NCBI GenBank assembly: GCA_036387475.1
Contig: DASVTR010000003.1
Coordinates: 248,001 to 312,000 of the forward strand
DNA from: DASVTR01 sp036387475
Lineage (GTDB): Bacteria > Acidobacteriota > Blastocatellia > Pyrinomonadales > Pyrinomonadaceae
Length of the DNA stretch: 64,000 bases
Reading direction: 5' to 3'
A program made the translations under genes and the position numbers. Below are positions 16,949 to 26,125 of this stretch, in pieces. Under the pieces are notes generated by a model. That model was not told the origin of the DNA. It did not search any database and worked only from the letters and a program-made list of their open reading frames with translations. Every line of letters starts with the position of its first letter. Positions within the stretch are counted from its first letter, which is position 1.

Positions 16949-17587
16949 ATGGCTGAACACGAAGAAGGCTTTGTCTTAACGACCGTTGATTCGATCTTCA
17001 ATTCTTTGCGCCGGACTGTTGGCGCGAAGACGATGGACGTGGCTGCGCCGGTCGTCAATTGGGCGCGCAAGTCCGCTTTGTGGCCGATGACGTTCGGGCT
17101 GGCGTGCTGCGCTATCGAGATGATAGCGTGCGGCGCGGGACGCTTTGATATTGACCGTTTCGGTGCTGGCGTCTTTCGCCCCTCTCCGCGACAGAGCGAT
17201 TTAATTATCATTGCGGGCACGGTGACGTTGAAGATGGGGCCGGTCGTGCGCCGCGTCTACGACCAGATGCCTGAGCCGAAGTGGGTGATTGCGATGGGCG
17301 CGTGCGCCTCGACGGGCGGGCCGTTTGATTCATATTCGACGATGCAGGGCGTTGACCGCACTATCCCTGTGGACGTTTACATACCGGGCTGCCCGCCGCG
17401 TCCAGAAGCCCTGCTCTACGGGCTGATGCGCTTGCAGGACATCATCATGCGCGAAGCCCCTTCGGCGTATATCTTTGAATCCGACGGAACGGTGCGCCGC
17501 CAGCGCCAACTGGAAGACGACGAGTTGGAAGAGATTTCGCCGACCGATAGGGAAGCCGTTGAAGTCATCAAGGCCGCGCGAGGCTGA
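16949..17587 (+). CDS. nuoB: NADH-quinone oxidoreductase subunit B
   Basis: Holds the terminal 4Fe-4S cluster N2 of complex I, which passes electrons to quinone. The four cluster Cys are visible in GLACCAIEM (two adjacent), MGACASTGGPF and YIPGCPPRPEA. The 212 residues include a C-terminal extension of about 40 residues, rich in Glu/Asp/Arg, beyond the core. Its start follows a heptad palindrome without a Shine-Dalgarno, so translation may depend on coupling or on the hairpin. A terminator follows at 17647. Confidence 0.96.
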   Translation: MAEHEEGFVLTTVDSIFNSLRRTVGAKTMDVAAPVVNWARKSALWPMTFGLACCAIEMIACGAGRFDIDRFGAGVFRPSPRQSDLIIIAGTVTLKMGPVVRRVYDQMPEPKWVIAMGACASTGGPFDSYSTMQGVDRTIPVDVYIPGCPPRPEALLYGLMRLQDIIMREAPSAYIFESDGTVRRQRQLEDDELEEISPTDREAVEVIKAARG

Positions 17588-17646
17588 TGGCCCAAGCGTT
17601 AACCAGTCGCGAGCTTTAACCGCAGGCTCAGGAAAAATGATAAAAG

Positions 17647-17677
17647 AAGGCCGCCTTTTACGAAGGGCGGCCTTTTT
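17647..17677 (+). terminator. Intrinsic terminator after nuoB
   Basis: AGGCCGCC (17648-17655) pairs with GGCGGCCT (17666-17673), followed by TTTT. It ends the nuoAB transcript and separates it from the sigma factor gene. Confidence 0.8.
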
Positions 17678-17788
17678 CGTGTTATTTGTCGAGTTCTTTA
17701 AGACCTTAAAAAAAGTAATTTTAATGGAAGAAAAGTAAAAGCTGCGCCGTCTAATGTTTTGGGAAGTGAAGAGGCGGAGGCGGCCCGT

Positions 17789-18382
17789 ATGGAGCAGCGC
17801 GCTGTGGCGAGCGAGAAGATGATTGACGAGCGCGTTATTGAAGCCTGTCAGCGCGGAGACAGGGAGGCATTCCGACTGCTCTTTGAGACTTATCAGGATA
17901 GGGTCTATTCCATCTCGCTCTACTTTTTCAACAGCGACGAAGCCTCGGCCAGAGATGTGACGCAGCAGGTCTTTCTCAAATTGATGACGAAGATAGAGCA
18001 GTTTCGCCGCGACGCGGAATTTACGACGTGGCTTTATCGCCTGGTGGTCAACGCGTGCATGGACGAGCAGAGAAAGCGTAGTCGTTTTATTCCCTTCGGC
18101 GACCGATTCGAGGCGGGCAGGCGCGGCACAGGGGCGCGACCGCAGGAAGACGGCTTCGCACGCGTTGAGATTGCAGACTCGGTGAAGGCTGCTATCGGAA
18201 AGCTCAGGCCAAAGCTGCGTCTGCCCATCCTGCTCAAGTATGTCGAGGGATTGTCGTATGAAGAGATGGCCGAAGTGCTCAATTGCTCGAAAGGCACAAT
18301 CGCATCGCGTCTTAATCGCGGCCATAAAATTTTAGCGAGCCAGTTGGCGCACCTGCGTGGTGCGTCCGTTACGGGTGATTAA
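17789..18382 (+). CDS. ECF-type RNA polymerase sigma factor
   Basis: A 197-residue two-domain sigma factor. Region 2 spans residues about 15-95 (REAFRLLFETYQDRVY, ARDVTQQVFLKL, FTTWLYRLVVNACMDEQRK). Region 4 is near the C-terminus (LSYEEMAEVLNCSKGTIASRL). ATG 17789 is favoured because GGAGG lies 8 bases upstream. The anti-sigma gene starts 5 bases after its stop, the usual pairing for an envelope-stress or surface-signal regulator. Target promoters are not evident. Confidence 0.92.
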   Translation: MEQRAVASEKMIDERVIEACQRGDREAFRLLFETYQDRVYSISLYFFNSDEASARDVTQQVFLKLMTKIEQFRRDAEFTTWLYRLVVNACMDEQRKRSRFIPFGDRFEAGRRGTGARPQEDGFARVEIADSVKAAIGKLRPKLRLPILLKYVEGLSYEEMAEVLNCSKGTIASRLNRGHKILASQLAHLRGASVTGD

Positions 18383-18387
18383 AAAAG

Positions 18388-19551
18388 ATGTTCAGTCATC
18401 ATGTCAGTCAGGAACTTTCCGCCTATTGCCAGGGCGAGCTTGCGGAGCAGGAGTCGCGGCAGGTGGCAGAGCACCTTGTCGGTTGCCAGCGTTGCCGCCG
18501 CGAACTGGAAGAGATCAAGCTGGGAATCAGCCTCGCCGAACAATTGCCGCGCGCTTCTGCTCCGGCTGCCATGTGGAACGAGATAGAAGCTGAGTTACAA
18601 AAACATTCCAGCCCGGCCCACTCGGACGCGAAGCCTTCCATTCGTCATCGCTTCGCTTTCGATTGGCGTGCGGTCGCAGTCGCTTGCGCTGTCATGCTGC
18701 TGGCCTTTAGCGCCGCCTGGTTTTTCACGCGCCAGCCGCACAGCAATCCACAATTAGCGGGAAACGATAAGCCCACGGAAACGAGAACACAGACGCGCAC
18801 TGAGGCTTCGCCCGCCTGGGATGTGGCCCGACTTGCGGGCGCTCCGCTGGTCGGGGTCGAGCGCATTAAAGACAGCGGGCGGCTCTTTGTCGGCGAGTGG
18901 CTTGAGACGGATAGCTCATCGCGCGCTCTGATTAACGTGGCGAACATCGGTCAGGTAGAGATTGAGCCGAACTCGCGCGTGCGCCTCGTCGAGACAAGCT
19001 CTACGGAGCACCGATTGGCGATGGCACGCGGGCGAATGAGCGCCAACATCAACGCGCCCCCGCGCCTCTTCATAGTCGATACGCCGTCGGCGGTTGCGGT
19101 TGACCTCGGCTGTGCTTACACGCTGGAGGTTGACGACGCGGGACGTAGCGTTCTGCACGTTACGGCTGGCTGGGTCGCGCTCGAAGCGAAGGGCCGCGAG
19201 TCTCTTGTGCCCGCCGGAGCAGCCTGCATAACAGAGCCGGACAAGGGGCCGGGCACTCCCTACTTCGATGACGTGTCCGCGAAATTCCGCGACGCGCTTG
19301 AGCGGCTGGACTTTGGAAATGGCGGCGCGCAGGCGCTCAATGTTGTGCTCGCTGAAGCGCGCGAGTACGACACGCTGACGCTCTGGCATCTACTCTCGCG
19401 CGTCGAAGGTGCGGAGCGGCGTCGCGTCTATGAACGCATGGCGGCGCTCATCCCGCCGCCCGCAGGCGTCACGCGCGAAGGCATCATGCGACTCGACAAG
19501 GGGATGCTCGCGTCATGGAAGACAGAACTGGAATGGGCCTGGTTTGAGTAA
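18388..19551 (+). CDS. Membrane anti-sigma factor with zf-HC2 and FecR-like domains
   Basis: A 387-residue single-pass protein. The cytoplasmic N-terminus has a zinc-finger anti-sigma motif, H29-x3-C33-x2-C36 in HLVGCQRC. A membrane helix lies at residues about 93-112 (VACAVMLLAFSAAWFF). The periplasmic part contains a FecR-like domain (residues 150-270: RLFVGEWLETD, GQVEIEPNSRVRL, VHVTAGWVALEAKG-like strands, VPAGAACIT). Having both modules in one chain is less common than separate anti-sigma and FecR genes. It probably binds the sigma factor encoded 5 bases upstream and senses an extracytoplasmic cue. Confidence 0.85.
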   Translation: MFSHHVSQELSAYCQGELAEQESRQVAEHLVGCQRCRRELEEIKLGISLAEQLPRASAPAAMWNEIEAELQKHSSPAHSDAKPSIRHRFAFDWRAVAVACAVMLLAFSAAWFFTRQPHSNPQLAGNDKPTETRTQTRTEASPAWDVARLAGAPLVGVERIKDSGRLFVGEWLETDSSSRALINVANIGQVEIEPNSRVRLVETSSTEHRLAMARGRMSANINAPPRLFIVDTPSAVAVDLGCAYTLEVDDAGRSVLHVTAGWVALEAKGRESLVPAGAACITEPDKGPGTPYFDDVSAKFRDALERLDFGNGGAQALNVVLAEAREYDTLTLWHLLSRVEGAERRRVYERMAALIPPPAGVTREGIMRLDKGMLASWKTELEWAWFE

Positions 19552-19581
19552 AGCATTAACCATCTTTGAGGAGTAACAAAG

Positions 19582-20808
19582 ATGAAGACACGCATTACAT
19601 TAAGACTCATCATGGGTTGCCTCCTGGCCTTCGCCGTCATAGCGTTTGTCGGAGTCAAGCTTTCCGCTCAGCATGGTCAGCCGAACAAAGTTGTTCGTAA
19701 AATGGCTGCGAAGGAAAATCGTTTAATCGTTCACGAGTGGGGCACATTCACCTCGATTGCCGGAAAGGACGGCGTCTCTCTCGAATGGCGTCCGCTTAAT
19801 GGCCCAGGCGATTTGCCCACGTTCGTTCACACAATTCAGGAGGGCGACGGGCTGCGTCATGGCGCACCGGGTAAAAACAGCCTGACCGCTTCAGTCCGCA
19901 TGGAGACGCCCGTACTCTACTTTTATTCCGATAAAGAGATGGACGTGTCCGTCAAAGTTGATTTTCCGCAGGGCCGGATTACGGAGTGGTATCCGCAGGC
20001 GCGTGCCGTCGGCACTAACGTCGATTGGGGACGTTTGAAAGTTATGCCCGGCGCGCAGATGAATTTTCCGGTCGAGAGCGCGCACAGCCATTATTACCCG
20101 GCGCGCGAGACGGATGCAGCACCCGTTCAGGTCTGCGGCACAAGGGGCAAGCCCGGACAGCAGGAGAAGTTTCTCTTTTATCGCGGCGTCGGGACATTCG
20201 ATTTGCCGCTCGCCGTCAAACTGGAAGGCACAAACGTCGTCTTAAAGAATACGGGCAAGGATGAAATCGCGCGTCTTATCATCTTCGAAAATCGCGGCGG
20301 GAAAATCGGCTATCAGTTGTGCGACACCTTCACGGGCGAGATGACGCACGAGCGCCCAATTCTCGACAAGAACATGGATTCACTGTTGCAAGACCTGCAA
20401 AAGATTCTTGTCGAGTCCGGCCTTTATGAGAAAGAAGCGGCGGCGATGATTAAGACCTGGCGCAGCAGTTGGTTTGAAGAAGGTTTGCGCGTCTTCTACG
20501 TCCTGCCGCGACCGACCACAGACGCTGTGCTTCCCGTCACGATTGAGCCGAAGCCTGCGGAACTCGTGCGCGTGCTCGTCGGACGCGCTGAAGTCATCAC
20601 GCCGGAGATGGAGAAAAATGTTCAGCAACAGGTCAGCTTACTTGGGGATGCTTCGCCCGCGGTGCGCGCGGAGGCTGAGCGGGCGATTCGACAATGCGGG
20701 CGGTTTTCAGAACCCATCCTGAAACGCCTGCTGAAACAGGAAACGAATGCGGCGGCGCGTCTGCGTCTCAGTAAACTTATCGAACCCACCAGCGCGGAAA
20801 CCGAATAG
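19582..20808 (+). CDS. Exported conserved protein (HEWGTFTS type)
   Basis: A 408-residue protein with an N-terminal signal or anchor helix (MGCLLAFAVIAFVGVKL). The mature region opens with LIVHEWGTFTSIAG, a motif I recall from uncharacterised exported proteins of Planctomycetes and Acidobacteria. It also has VRMETPVLYFYS and WYPQA. The last 60 residues (SPAVRAEAERAIRQCG) look like a helical repeat of HEAT type. GAGGAG lies 8 bases upstream of the start. It is third in an apparent operon with the sigma and anti-sigma genes, so it may be a target or partner of that system. Function unknown. Confidence 0.75.
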   Translation: MKTRITLRLIMGCLLAFAVIAFVGVKLSAQHGQPNKVVRKMAAKENRLIVHEWGTFTSIAGKDGVSLEWRPLNGPGDLPTFVHTIQEGDGLRHGAPGKNSLTASVRMETPVLYFYSDKEMDVSVKVDFPQGRITEWYPQARAVGTNVDWGRLKVMPGAQMNFPVESAHSHYYPARETDAAPVQVCGTRGKPGQQEKFLFYRGVGTFDLPLAVKLEGTNVVLKNTGKDEIARLIIFENRGGKIGYQLCDTFTGEMTHERPILDKNMDSLLQDLQKILVESGLYEKEAAAMIKTWRSSWFEEGLRVFYVLPRPTTDAVLPVTIEPKPAELVRVLVGRAEVITPEMEKNVQQQVSLLGDASPAVRAEAERAIRQCGRFSEPILKRLLKQETNAAARLRLSKLIEPTSAETE

Positions 20809-20846
20809 GGAAGGTGGAGCAAATTATCGCTAACGTTTAAAGAAAG

Positions 20847-20880
20847 AAGCCGCCTTTTTCGGAAGGCGGCTTTCACTTTT
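20847..20880. terminator. Intrinsic terminator between convergent genes
   Basis: AAGCCGCCTT (20847-20856) pairs with AAGGCGGCTT (20863-20872), followed by TCACTTTT. It closes the sigma-factor operon; the converging gene ends at 20903. Confidence 0.75.
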
Positions 20881-20902
20881 AGGAAAATGCGACTTCTCTC
20901 TT

Positions 20903-21814
20903 TTAGGAATCGGAGGCCCGCTTGCGCCAGGATTCTTCGTTCGGGAAAGGGAAGCGAAACGAGAAGGCCCACTTACGTTTGTTGATGAGGAGCGCATCAA
21001 CGCTTTTTCTTTCGACCTGTTTCCTTAAGCTCTCATATTGTGTGGGCGTCAGGTAGATGCTGAAATTGATGCTGTCCTTGCTTGTTCCTCTTTGTTTCGT
21101 CGTCGGATGCGCTGTGTCGGGCCAGTTTTTCGGCCACGGCAGAGGCTCGCTCGCGCTCTCGTAAGGCCAGATCATCAACTCGACTTTCTCCGGCATCCAG
21201 CGTGCGGCTCGCGCATCCGCGAAAGCTTTCAGCTTTTGATAAATCTCAAAGAAAGCTCGCGGGTCATTCTCTCTCAGCGGGCGTTGCAGGTTGCCGTAAA
21301 CGCGCACAGACTTCAATCCAGTTCTGTCGCCGACGGAAAGCACTGTGGTGGGTTGATCCGTCTTCAAGTCTAACTCATAGTCAGGTTGCAATTCATTGAA
21401 ACGCTCGACGGGCAGCGCGTTGAGAAATGCAGTTCGTTCCTTGTCGCTTAAAGTCACGGAGGCGTATTCTGCTCGCCCTTCCCCGTTGGTTCTGGCGAAA
21501 ATCACCAGCCCATCGTCATACATTGCGAAGGTCGGAGAATCCGACCCCAACACCATCGCCCAAGGATTGTGCTCGTAGAGTAGAACGACGGCCTTTCTTT
21601 CCCCTTCAATAAAAGTCTCGGCACTTTTAGCTTCAGGCTTGGCGTTGCTGACGAAAGCATCCGCCGCAAGAGCCACGTTTGCTTCTATCGCGCTATCTTG
21701 AAAGGCCGTCGCTGAACTGGATTGTTGAATTGTTAGACCGATGATAAACAGCATCGCTGTTATTATTATGCTGGCGAGGGCCACTCGGCGGAATCGAAAA
21801 AATTGGCGCATCAT
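20903..21814 (-). CDS. Exported protein, unknown function
   Basis: A 303-residue protein with an N-terminal membrane-targeting helix (ALASIIITAMLFIIGLTI). ATG 21814 is chosen because AGGAG lies 5 bases upstream; a GTG at 21820 and ATG at 21811 are alternatives. The mature part has AVVLLYEHNPWAMVLGSDSP, a YDDGLVIF strand and a Pro-rich PYESASEPLPWPKNWP segment. I do not recognise a family. It converges on the sigma-operon gene and stands 49 bases downstream of the phosphatase gene on the same strand. Confidence 0.72.
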   Translation of the reverse strand: MMRQFFRFRRVALASIIITAMLFIIGLTIQQSSSATAFQDSAIEANVALAADAFVSNAKPEAKSAETFIEGERKAVVLLYEHNPWAMVLGSDSPTFAMYDDGLVIFARTNGEGRAEYASVTLSDKERTAFLNALPVERFNELQPDYELDLKTDQPTTVLSVGDRTGLKSVRVYGNLQRPLRENDPRAFFEIYQKLKAFADARAARWMPEKVELMIWPYESASEPLPWPKNWPDTAHPTTKQRGTSKDSINFSIYLTPTQYESLRKQVERKSVDALLINKRKWAFSFRFPFPNEESWRKRASDS

Positions 21815-21869
21815 CTTCACTCCTCAACCATAAGAACGAAGCAGCAGATTCTTTTTGCAGCCCGGAGTT

Positions 21870-22499
21870 TTACAGGCCGACGAGATGGCGTGTGTCGTTG
21901 ACGGCCTGCACGCGCACGAAGCCGTCGCGGCGTAGCTCTATGCGTGTGATACCGCAGTTGGTTGTGGCAATCCAGACGGGGCGCAGCGTGGGCGCGTCGA
22001 GCGCGCCGATTAAGTGAAGCGTCAGAATACAGATTGTGCCCGTGTGGGAGAAGACTGCGACCTGCCCGCCGCTGTGTTGCTCGATAATACTATCAAGACG
22101 GGAGGCAGCGCGGTCGAGCATCTGTCGATAGCTCTCGCCGCCGATGAGGACGTGCTCGAAATCGCGGCGGATGAGCGCCGCATATTGTTCCGGATGTTGC
22201 GCGGCAGCCTCTTCAAACGTCAGCCCTTCCATAACGCCGACGCTGCGTTCGCGGAACGCGTTTGATTGCTCGACATCGAGGCCGGTCAGGCGTGCGAGCG
22301 GCATCGCCGTCTCGACCGCGCGCGGCAAATCCGAAGAATAGATGGCGCTGATTCTTTCCGCCGCGAGCGTGCGTGCGGCGGCTTCCGCTTGCTTGCGCCC
22401 GCGCGGGCTGAGCGGCGTCGCTGTGTGGCCGCCGAATCGTCCTTCGGCGTTGCCCTGCGATTGACCATGACGGATGAGCAGAATGCGAGTTGAATCCAT
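21870..22499 (-). CDS. Histidine phosphatase family protein
   Basis: A 209-residue phosphatase of the phosphoglycerate-mutase-like superfamily. The catalytic RHG motif is in ILLIRHGQSQGNAEGRFGG near the N-terminus. The family TPLSPRGRKQAEA, SDLPRAVETA and second catalytic His in VFSHTGTICIL are all present. Such proteins include alpha-ribazole phosphatase (CobC) and GpmB-type enzymes. No cobalamin genes are nearby, so the substrate is open. Cytoplasmic. Confidence 0.87.
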   Translation of the reverse strand: MDSTRILLIRHGQSQGNAEGRFGGHTATPLSPRGRKQAEAAARTLAAERISAIYSSDLPRAVETAMPLARLTGLDVEQSNAFRERSVGVMEGLTFEEAAAQHPEQYAALIRRDFEHVLIGGESYRQMLDRAASRLDSIIEQHSGGQVAVFSHTGTICILTLHLIGALDAPTLRPVWIATTNCGITRIELRRDGFVRVQAVNDTRHLVGL

Positions 22500-22522
22500 G
22501 CCGCCAGAGATACTACGTCAGT

Positions 22523-23167
22523 TCAGGGAGCTTTGTCTTTCGCAGGCATGCGATATTCCGCTTCGAGCATCTTGATGTACTCGGCGAGGGGCGGAAGACC
22601 GACCGTGGCGCGGCGTTTATCAACCTTCGCGCGGTTGGCAATCGGGAAGGGAACGAGCGTGCCGCCTTCGTTTTTGAATTGAGTACCGTAAATCTGAGGC
22701 TTGCCTTCATTGGTGAGGATGCGGTTGGTGAGCATTGCGACATCGCGCATCTGTAGGTCGCCGTCTCGCGCGGCGGCGCGAATAAATGGCAGGCATTGTT
22801 TTTGAAACTTGAGCGAGGGGCTGTGCTGGACGATGAGAAACGCCGCCGCGACTCCGCGCTGTCCGACTAAAGCCGCAGACGGCCAGCCGAATTCGCGTAT
22901 GATTTCCTGCAATCGTTTTGTGTGTTTGAGGTCTAGCTGGTTGATAGCCTCTACAATGGCAAAGCCGCCTTCTTTAGGCTCACTCATCAGCACGATGCTT
23001 TTTTGACGCTCACGCTGATCTGCCTCTTCCATCGCCAGCAGTTCAAGCCCCAAAAGGGTGTTAAGGCGGATTGGCTTCTGCCGTCGATGTTTGATCTGGG
23101 CAGCGCACAGATTCGCACCGAAGACTAGAACGAAGAAGAGCGAGAATACACAAGCGCGGCGCAACAT
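22523..23167 (-). CDS. Exported DUF6624-like protein
   Basis: A 214-residue protein with a signal peptide (ACVFSLFFVLVFGANLCAA). The C-terminal two thirds show the pattern of DUF6624 proteins: IIREFGWPSAALVGQRG, AAFLIVQHS, FQKQCLPFIRAAA and VAMLTNRILTNEGKPQIYGTQ, with the AEYIKMLE helix near the end. The family has no known function. It lies between prfA and the phosphatase on the same strand, with short gaps (17 and 23 bases), and may share their transcript. Confidence 0.75.
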   Translation of the reverse strand: MLRRACVFSLFFVLVFGANLCAAQIKHRRQKPIRLNTLLGLELLAMEEADQRERQKSIVLMSEPKEGGFAIVEAINQLDLKHTKRLQEIIREFGWPSAALVGQRGVAAAFLIVQHSPSLKFQKQCLPFIRAAARDGDLQMRDVAMLTNRILTNEGKPQIYGTQFKNEGGTLVPFPIANRAKVDKRRATVGLPPLAEYIKMLEAEYRMPAKDKAP

Positions 23168-23184
23168 CTTTGGAGCAAATCTTT

Positions 23185-24261
23185 CTAAGCGGCGACTGCT
23201 TCGGCCTTCAACTTTTCAGCCTGATAGTGCGTGACCAGCGCGTTGATGATGTCGTCCAGCGCGCCTTCCATGACTAGATCGAGTTGGTGAATCGTTAGGC
23301 CGATGCGATGGTCTGAGACGCGATTCTCTTTAAAGTTATAAGTACGGATTTTTTCCGAGCGGTCGCCGGAGCCGACCATCGAGCGACGCTCACTGGCGAG
23401 CGCTTCATGCTGTTTCTGCTCTTCCATCTCTTGCAGGCGGGCGCGCAGGATACGCATAGCCTTCTCACGATTCTTAATCTGCGATTTCTCGTCCTGCATA
23501 GAGACGACTGTGTTTGTCGGAAGATGCGTGATGCGAACTGCCGAGTAGGTCGTGTTCACGCTCTGGCCGCCGGGGCCGGAGGAACAGAAATAGTCAATCC
23601 GCAACTCTTTCGGGTCAATCTTGACATCCACCTCTTCCGCTTCGGGGAGAACGGCGACCGTGATAGCTGAAGTGTGTATGCGCCCGCTGGTCTCCGTCTG
23701 GGGAACACGCTGCACGCGATGAACGCCGGATTCGTGCTTGAGCTTTGAGTAAACCTTATTACCTTCAATCAGCGCGAAGGCTTCCTTGACGCCGCCGATG
23801 CCGGATTCCGAGGCATCCAGAATCTCCATTCGCCAGCCCTGCCGCTCTGCATAGCGCGCGTACATCCTGAGCATCTCGGCGGCAAAGAGCGACGCCTCAT
23901 CGCCGCCCGTTCCGGCGCGTATTTCGAGAATGACGTTCTTCTCGTCGTTCGGGTCAGTTGGAATCAACAGCAGCTTAAGGTCAGTCTCGCATTGCTCGAC
24001 CTGCGCCGCCAGCGTTTCAACTTCGACGCGGGCCAACTCGCGCATCTCTTCATCGTCGGCTGTCTCCGCCAACTCGCGAGCGCCAGTTAGTTCCCCGGTC
24101 AAGGTCTTCCACTGGCGATACTTCTCAACAACCTCGCCGAGGCTGCGATGCTGCTTCGCCGCCTTGGTATAAGCAGCTTGATCCGACCATAAGTCCGGCG
24201 AAGACATCTCCGCCGTTAGTTCCTCATAGCGCTTTTCGATCTGTTCGAGTTTTTCCAGCAT
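23185..24261 (-). CDS. prfA: Peptide chain release factor 1
   Basis: Recognises UAA and UAG and triggers peptide release. From ATG 24261 (MLEKLEQIEKRY) the protein has 358 residues, the usual length. The catalytic GGQ (residues 231-233) lies in SSGPGGQSVNTT. The codon-reading PxT motif reads PQT in VQRVPQTETSGRIHTS. The C-terminal RTYNFKENRVSDHRIG is also typical. prmC, often adjacent, is not here. Confidence 0.96.
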   Translation of the reverse strand: MLEKLEQIEKRYEELTAEMSSPDLWSDQAAYTKAAKQHRSLGEVVEKYRQWKTLTGELTGARELAETADDEEMRELARVEVETLAAQVEQCETDLKLLLIPTDPNDEKNVILEIRAGTGGDEASLFAAEMLRMYARYAERQGWRMEILDASESGIGGVKEAFALIEGNKVYSKLKHESGVHRVQRVPQTETSGRIHTSAITVAVLPEAEEVDVKIDPKELRIDYFCSSGPGGQSVNTTYSAVRITHLPTNTVVSMQDEKSQIKNREKAMRILRARLQEMEEQKQHEALASERRSMVGSGDRSEKIRTYNFKENRVSDHRIGLTIHQLDLVMEGALDDIINALVTHYQAEKLKAEAVAA

Positions 24262-24289
24262 AATCAAATTCAGGCTTTACAACTTAGGC

Positions 24290-24850
24290 TCAGCGTTGCC
24301 GTCTAAATATTCTAGCGACGCCGTACTGAAAGCCGGGAATCACGTCCTGACCATCGAGAGTATCGCTTTCATTAAGCGTCACAGTCTCCGTGCTAGCGCG
24401 GTGAATGGAGACGGTACGCCGCTTCGGGTTGATAATCCAAACTAATCTGACACCCGCCGCCAGGTATTCCGTAATCTTCTCTTCAATCTCGCGGCGCGAA
24501 TTGCCGGGCGAAACCACTTCGACGGCCAAGTCAGGCGCTCCGGGCCAATAGGCTATTGGAATACCTGTCGGCGGAATCCGCGCATTGCTGACGAAAGCGA
24601 GGTCAGGCACAAGCACTGTATCGGGATTGCTGGTGAGCTTAAAGCCCGTCTCAGCGCCGAAGACTTCACCGAGGTCATGTTCCTCAACATATTGACCGAG
24701 CGCAATCGTGAGCCTCGCGGTCAACGCTCCGTGTTCAGCGCCTGGGGGTGACATCTTGCGGAGTTCTCCTTTGATTAAGTCATAACAATTACCGTCTTCC
24801 GGCATCATGAAGAGTTCATCCGCCGTCATCGTTTGGGTTGTCGTGCTCAT
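24290..24850 (-). CDS. Uma2 family endonuclease-like protein
   Basis: A 186-residue DUF820/Uma2 protein with a PD-(D/E)xK nuclease-like fold. Visible motifs are MTADELFMMPEDGNCYDLIKGE at the N-terminus, VLVPDLAFVSNAR, PDLAVEVVSPGNSRREIEEK (the D-ExV catalytic strand) and YLAAGVRLVWIINPKRRTV. AGGAG lies 8 bases upstream of ATG 24850. Such genes are numerous in cyanobacteria, Chloroflexi and Acidobacteria, and their role is not established. Confidence 0.86.
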   Translation of the reverse strand: MSTTTQTMTADELFMMPEDGNCYDLIKGELRKMSPPGAEHGALTARLTIALGQYVEEHDLGEVFGAETGFKLTSNPDTVLVPDLAFVSNARIPPTGIPIAYWPGAPDLAVEVVSPGNSRREIEEKITEYLAAGVRLVWIINPKRRTVSIHRASTETVTLNESDTLDGQDVIPGFQYGVARIFRRQR

Positions 24851-24871
24851 CCGAGAACTCCTTTCGTCAAA

Positions 24872-26083
24872 TCAGGCCAGCGGTGCGGCCTCCGCTTCTT
24901 TCTGCTGCGGCTCAAGCTTGAGCGATTCTTTCAGTGCATGGATGGCGACTTCCAGTTGCTTGTCGTCCGGCTCTTTGGTTGTGATGTTTTGCAGCCAGAC
25001 GCCGGGCAGCGTGATGAGCTTGAAGATAAAGCCGCCCTCTTTCTTTGCGGAGAGGCGAATGATTTCGTAAGAGAGTCCAGCGACGACCGGCATCAGCGCG
25101 ATGCGCACCAGCATGTTGTAGAGGAGCGAATCGAACTTGACGACAGAGAAGAGCACGATGGAGACGAGCATGACGACCATCAGGAAACTCGTCCCGCAGC
25201 GGGGATGCTGGCGCGGCTGTGGACGAGCGTTCTCGACCGTCAAGGGCAAGCCCGCTTCCCACGTAAAGACCGTCTTGTGCTCTGCGCCGTGATATTCGAA
25301 GACGCGGCGTATATCTTTCAAAAGCGAGAAGCTGAAAATCATAATCAGGAAGAAGAGCATCCGAATCAGACCGTCAATCAGGTTGAATAAGTAGGTAATC
25401 TCAACGGGCTGAAGATATTTGCGAACTCCCCTGTAGGCACGCGCGTACCAAGCGTCGTTGGCAGCAGGCGAGTTGCTCGCTGCATTGTCAGTTGTCGCTG
25501 CCGGGGCAGACTGTGCCTGTTGCTGGCTGATGACTGCCGCCTGACGCGTCGCGGGATTATCCCAGCCGAGATCAACGTAGAGAGCGTTGGTTAATAAAAG
25601 CGGCGCGACGACAAACAGCAGGACGTTGAAGACGAGAGCAAAGACGATAGAGCCTGCGGCGGCAGCCGTTCCGCCCTTCTTCATTTCGTCCTTCGAGCGT
25701 TTCTGCGTCGGGACGGGAATCAAGCCGGGGACAGCGCCGGTGATGCCCGCGAAATCGCCCTCGCCTTCGATGACGGCTGGCGTCAAAGCGACGGCGACCT
25801 CTTCGGTCTCGGCTTCTTCTGCGTCGGCAAAGGCTTCGTTGGCTGAGAAGTTCAGCGCCTTGATTCCTAGTCCCATTGATTGGACGAGCACCGCGCCTCC
25901 GCGTAAGACCGGGAGTTTGAGAATCGGGTATTTATCGCTCCACTTGGGCAGAGCGGCAGCCGTGTTGACGATTGTGCCGTCGGCTTTACGCACGCTGATG
26001 GCATAAGCGTTGGGCGTACGCATCATCACGCCTTCGATGACGGCCTGCCCGCCGACGATCAAGTCTCTTTCTGAAGTGCTCAC
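24872..26083 (-). CDS. DUF1385 membrane protein (YqhQ-like)
   Basis: A 403-residue integral membrane protein. The N-terminal signature GGQAVIEGVMMRTPNAYAISVRK is diagnostic for DUF1385/YqhQ proteins. Membrane segments lie near residues 145-170, 240-260, 305-325 and 325-345. The conserved EYHGAEHKTVFTWEAG and HPRCGTSFLMVV motifs are present. An extra hydrophilic segment (residues about 185-220, Ala/Gln/Asn-rich) is inserted between helices. The start appears to be GTG. It follows rpmE on the same strand, as in many genomes. Function unknown. Confidence 0.87.
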   Translation of the reverse strand: MSTSERDLIVGGQAVIEGVMMRTPNAYAISVRKADGTIVNTAAALPKWSDKYPILKLPVLRGGAVLVQSMGLGIKALNFSANEAFADAEEAETEEVAVALTPAVIEGEGDFAGITGAVPGLIPVPTQKRSKDEMKKGGTAAAAGSIVFALVFNVLLFVVAPLLLTNALYVDLGWDNPATRQAAVISQQQAQSAPAATTDNAASNSPAANDAWYARAYRGVRKYLQPVEITYLFNLIDGLIRMLFFLIMIFSFSLLKDIRRVFEYHGAEHKTVFTWEAGLPLTVENARPQPRQHPRCGTSFLMVVMLVSIVLFSVVKFDSLLYNMLVRIALMPVVAGLSYEIIRLSAKKEGGFIFKLITLPGVWLQNITTKEPDDKQLEVAIHALKESLKLEPQQKEAEAAPLA

Positions 26084-26125
26084 TACGGTTTACATCCTTT
26101 GCTAACTTGGCTGGTAAAAAAGTAA

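Noticed and set aside
23185..24261. PQT in place of PAT/PVT in the release factor 1 codon-reading motif
   Set aside because: The middle residue of PxT varies among bacterial RF1 proteins, so this is not evidence of altered stop-codon reading.
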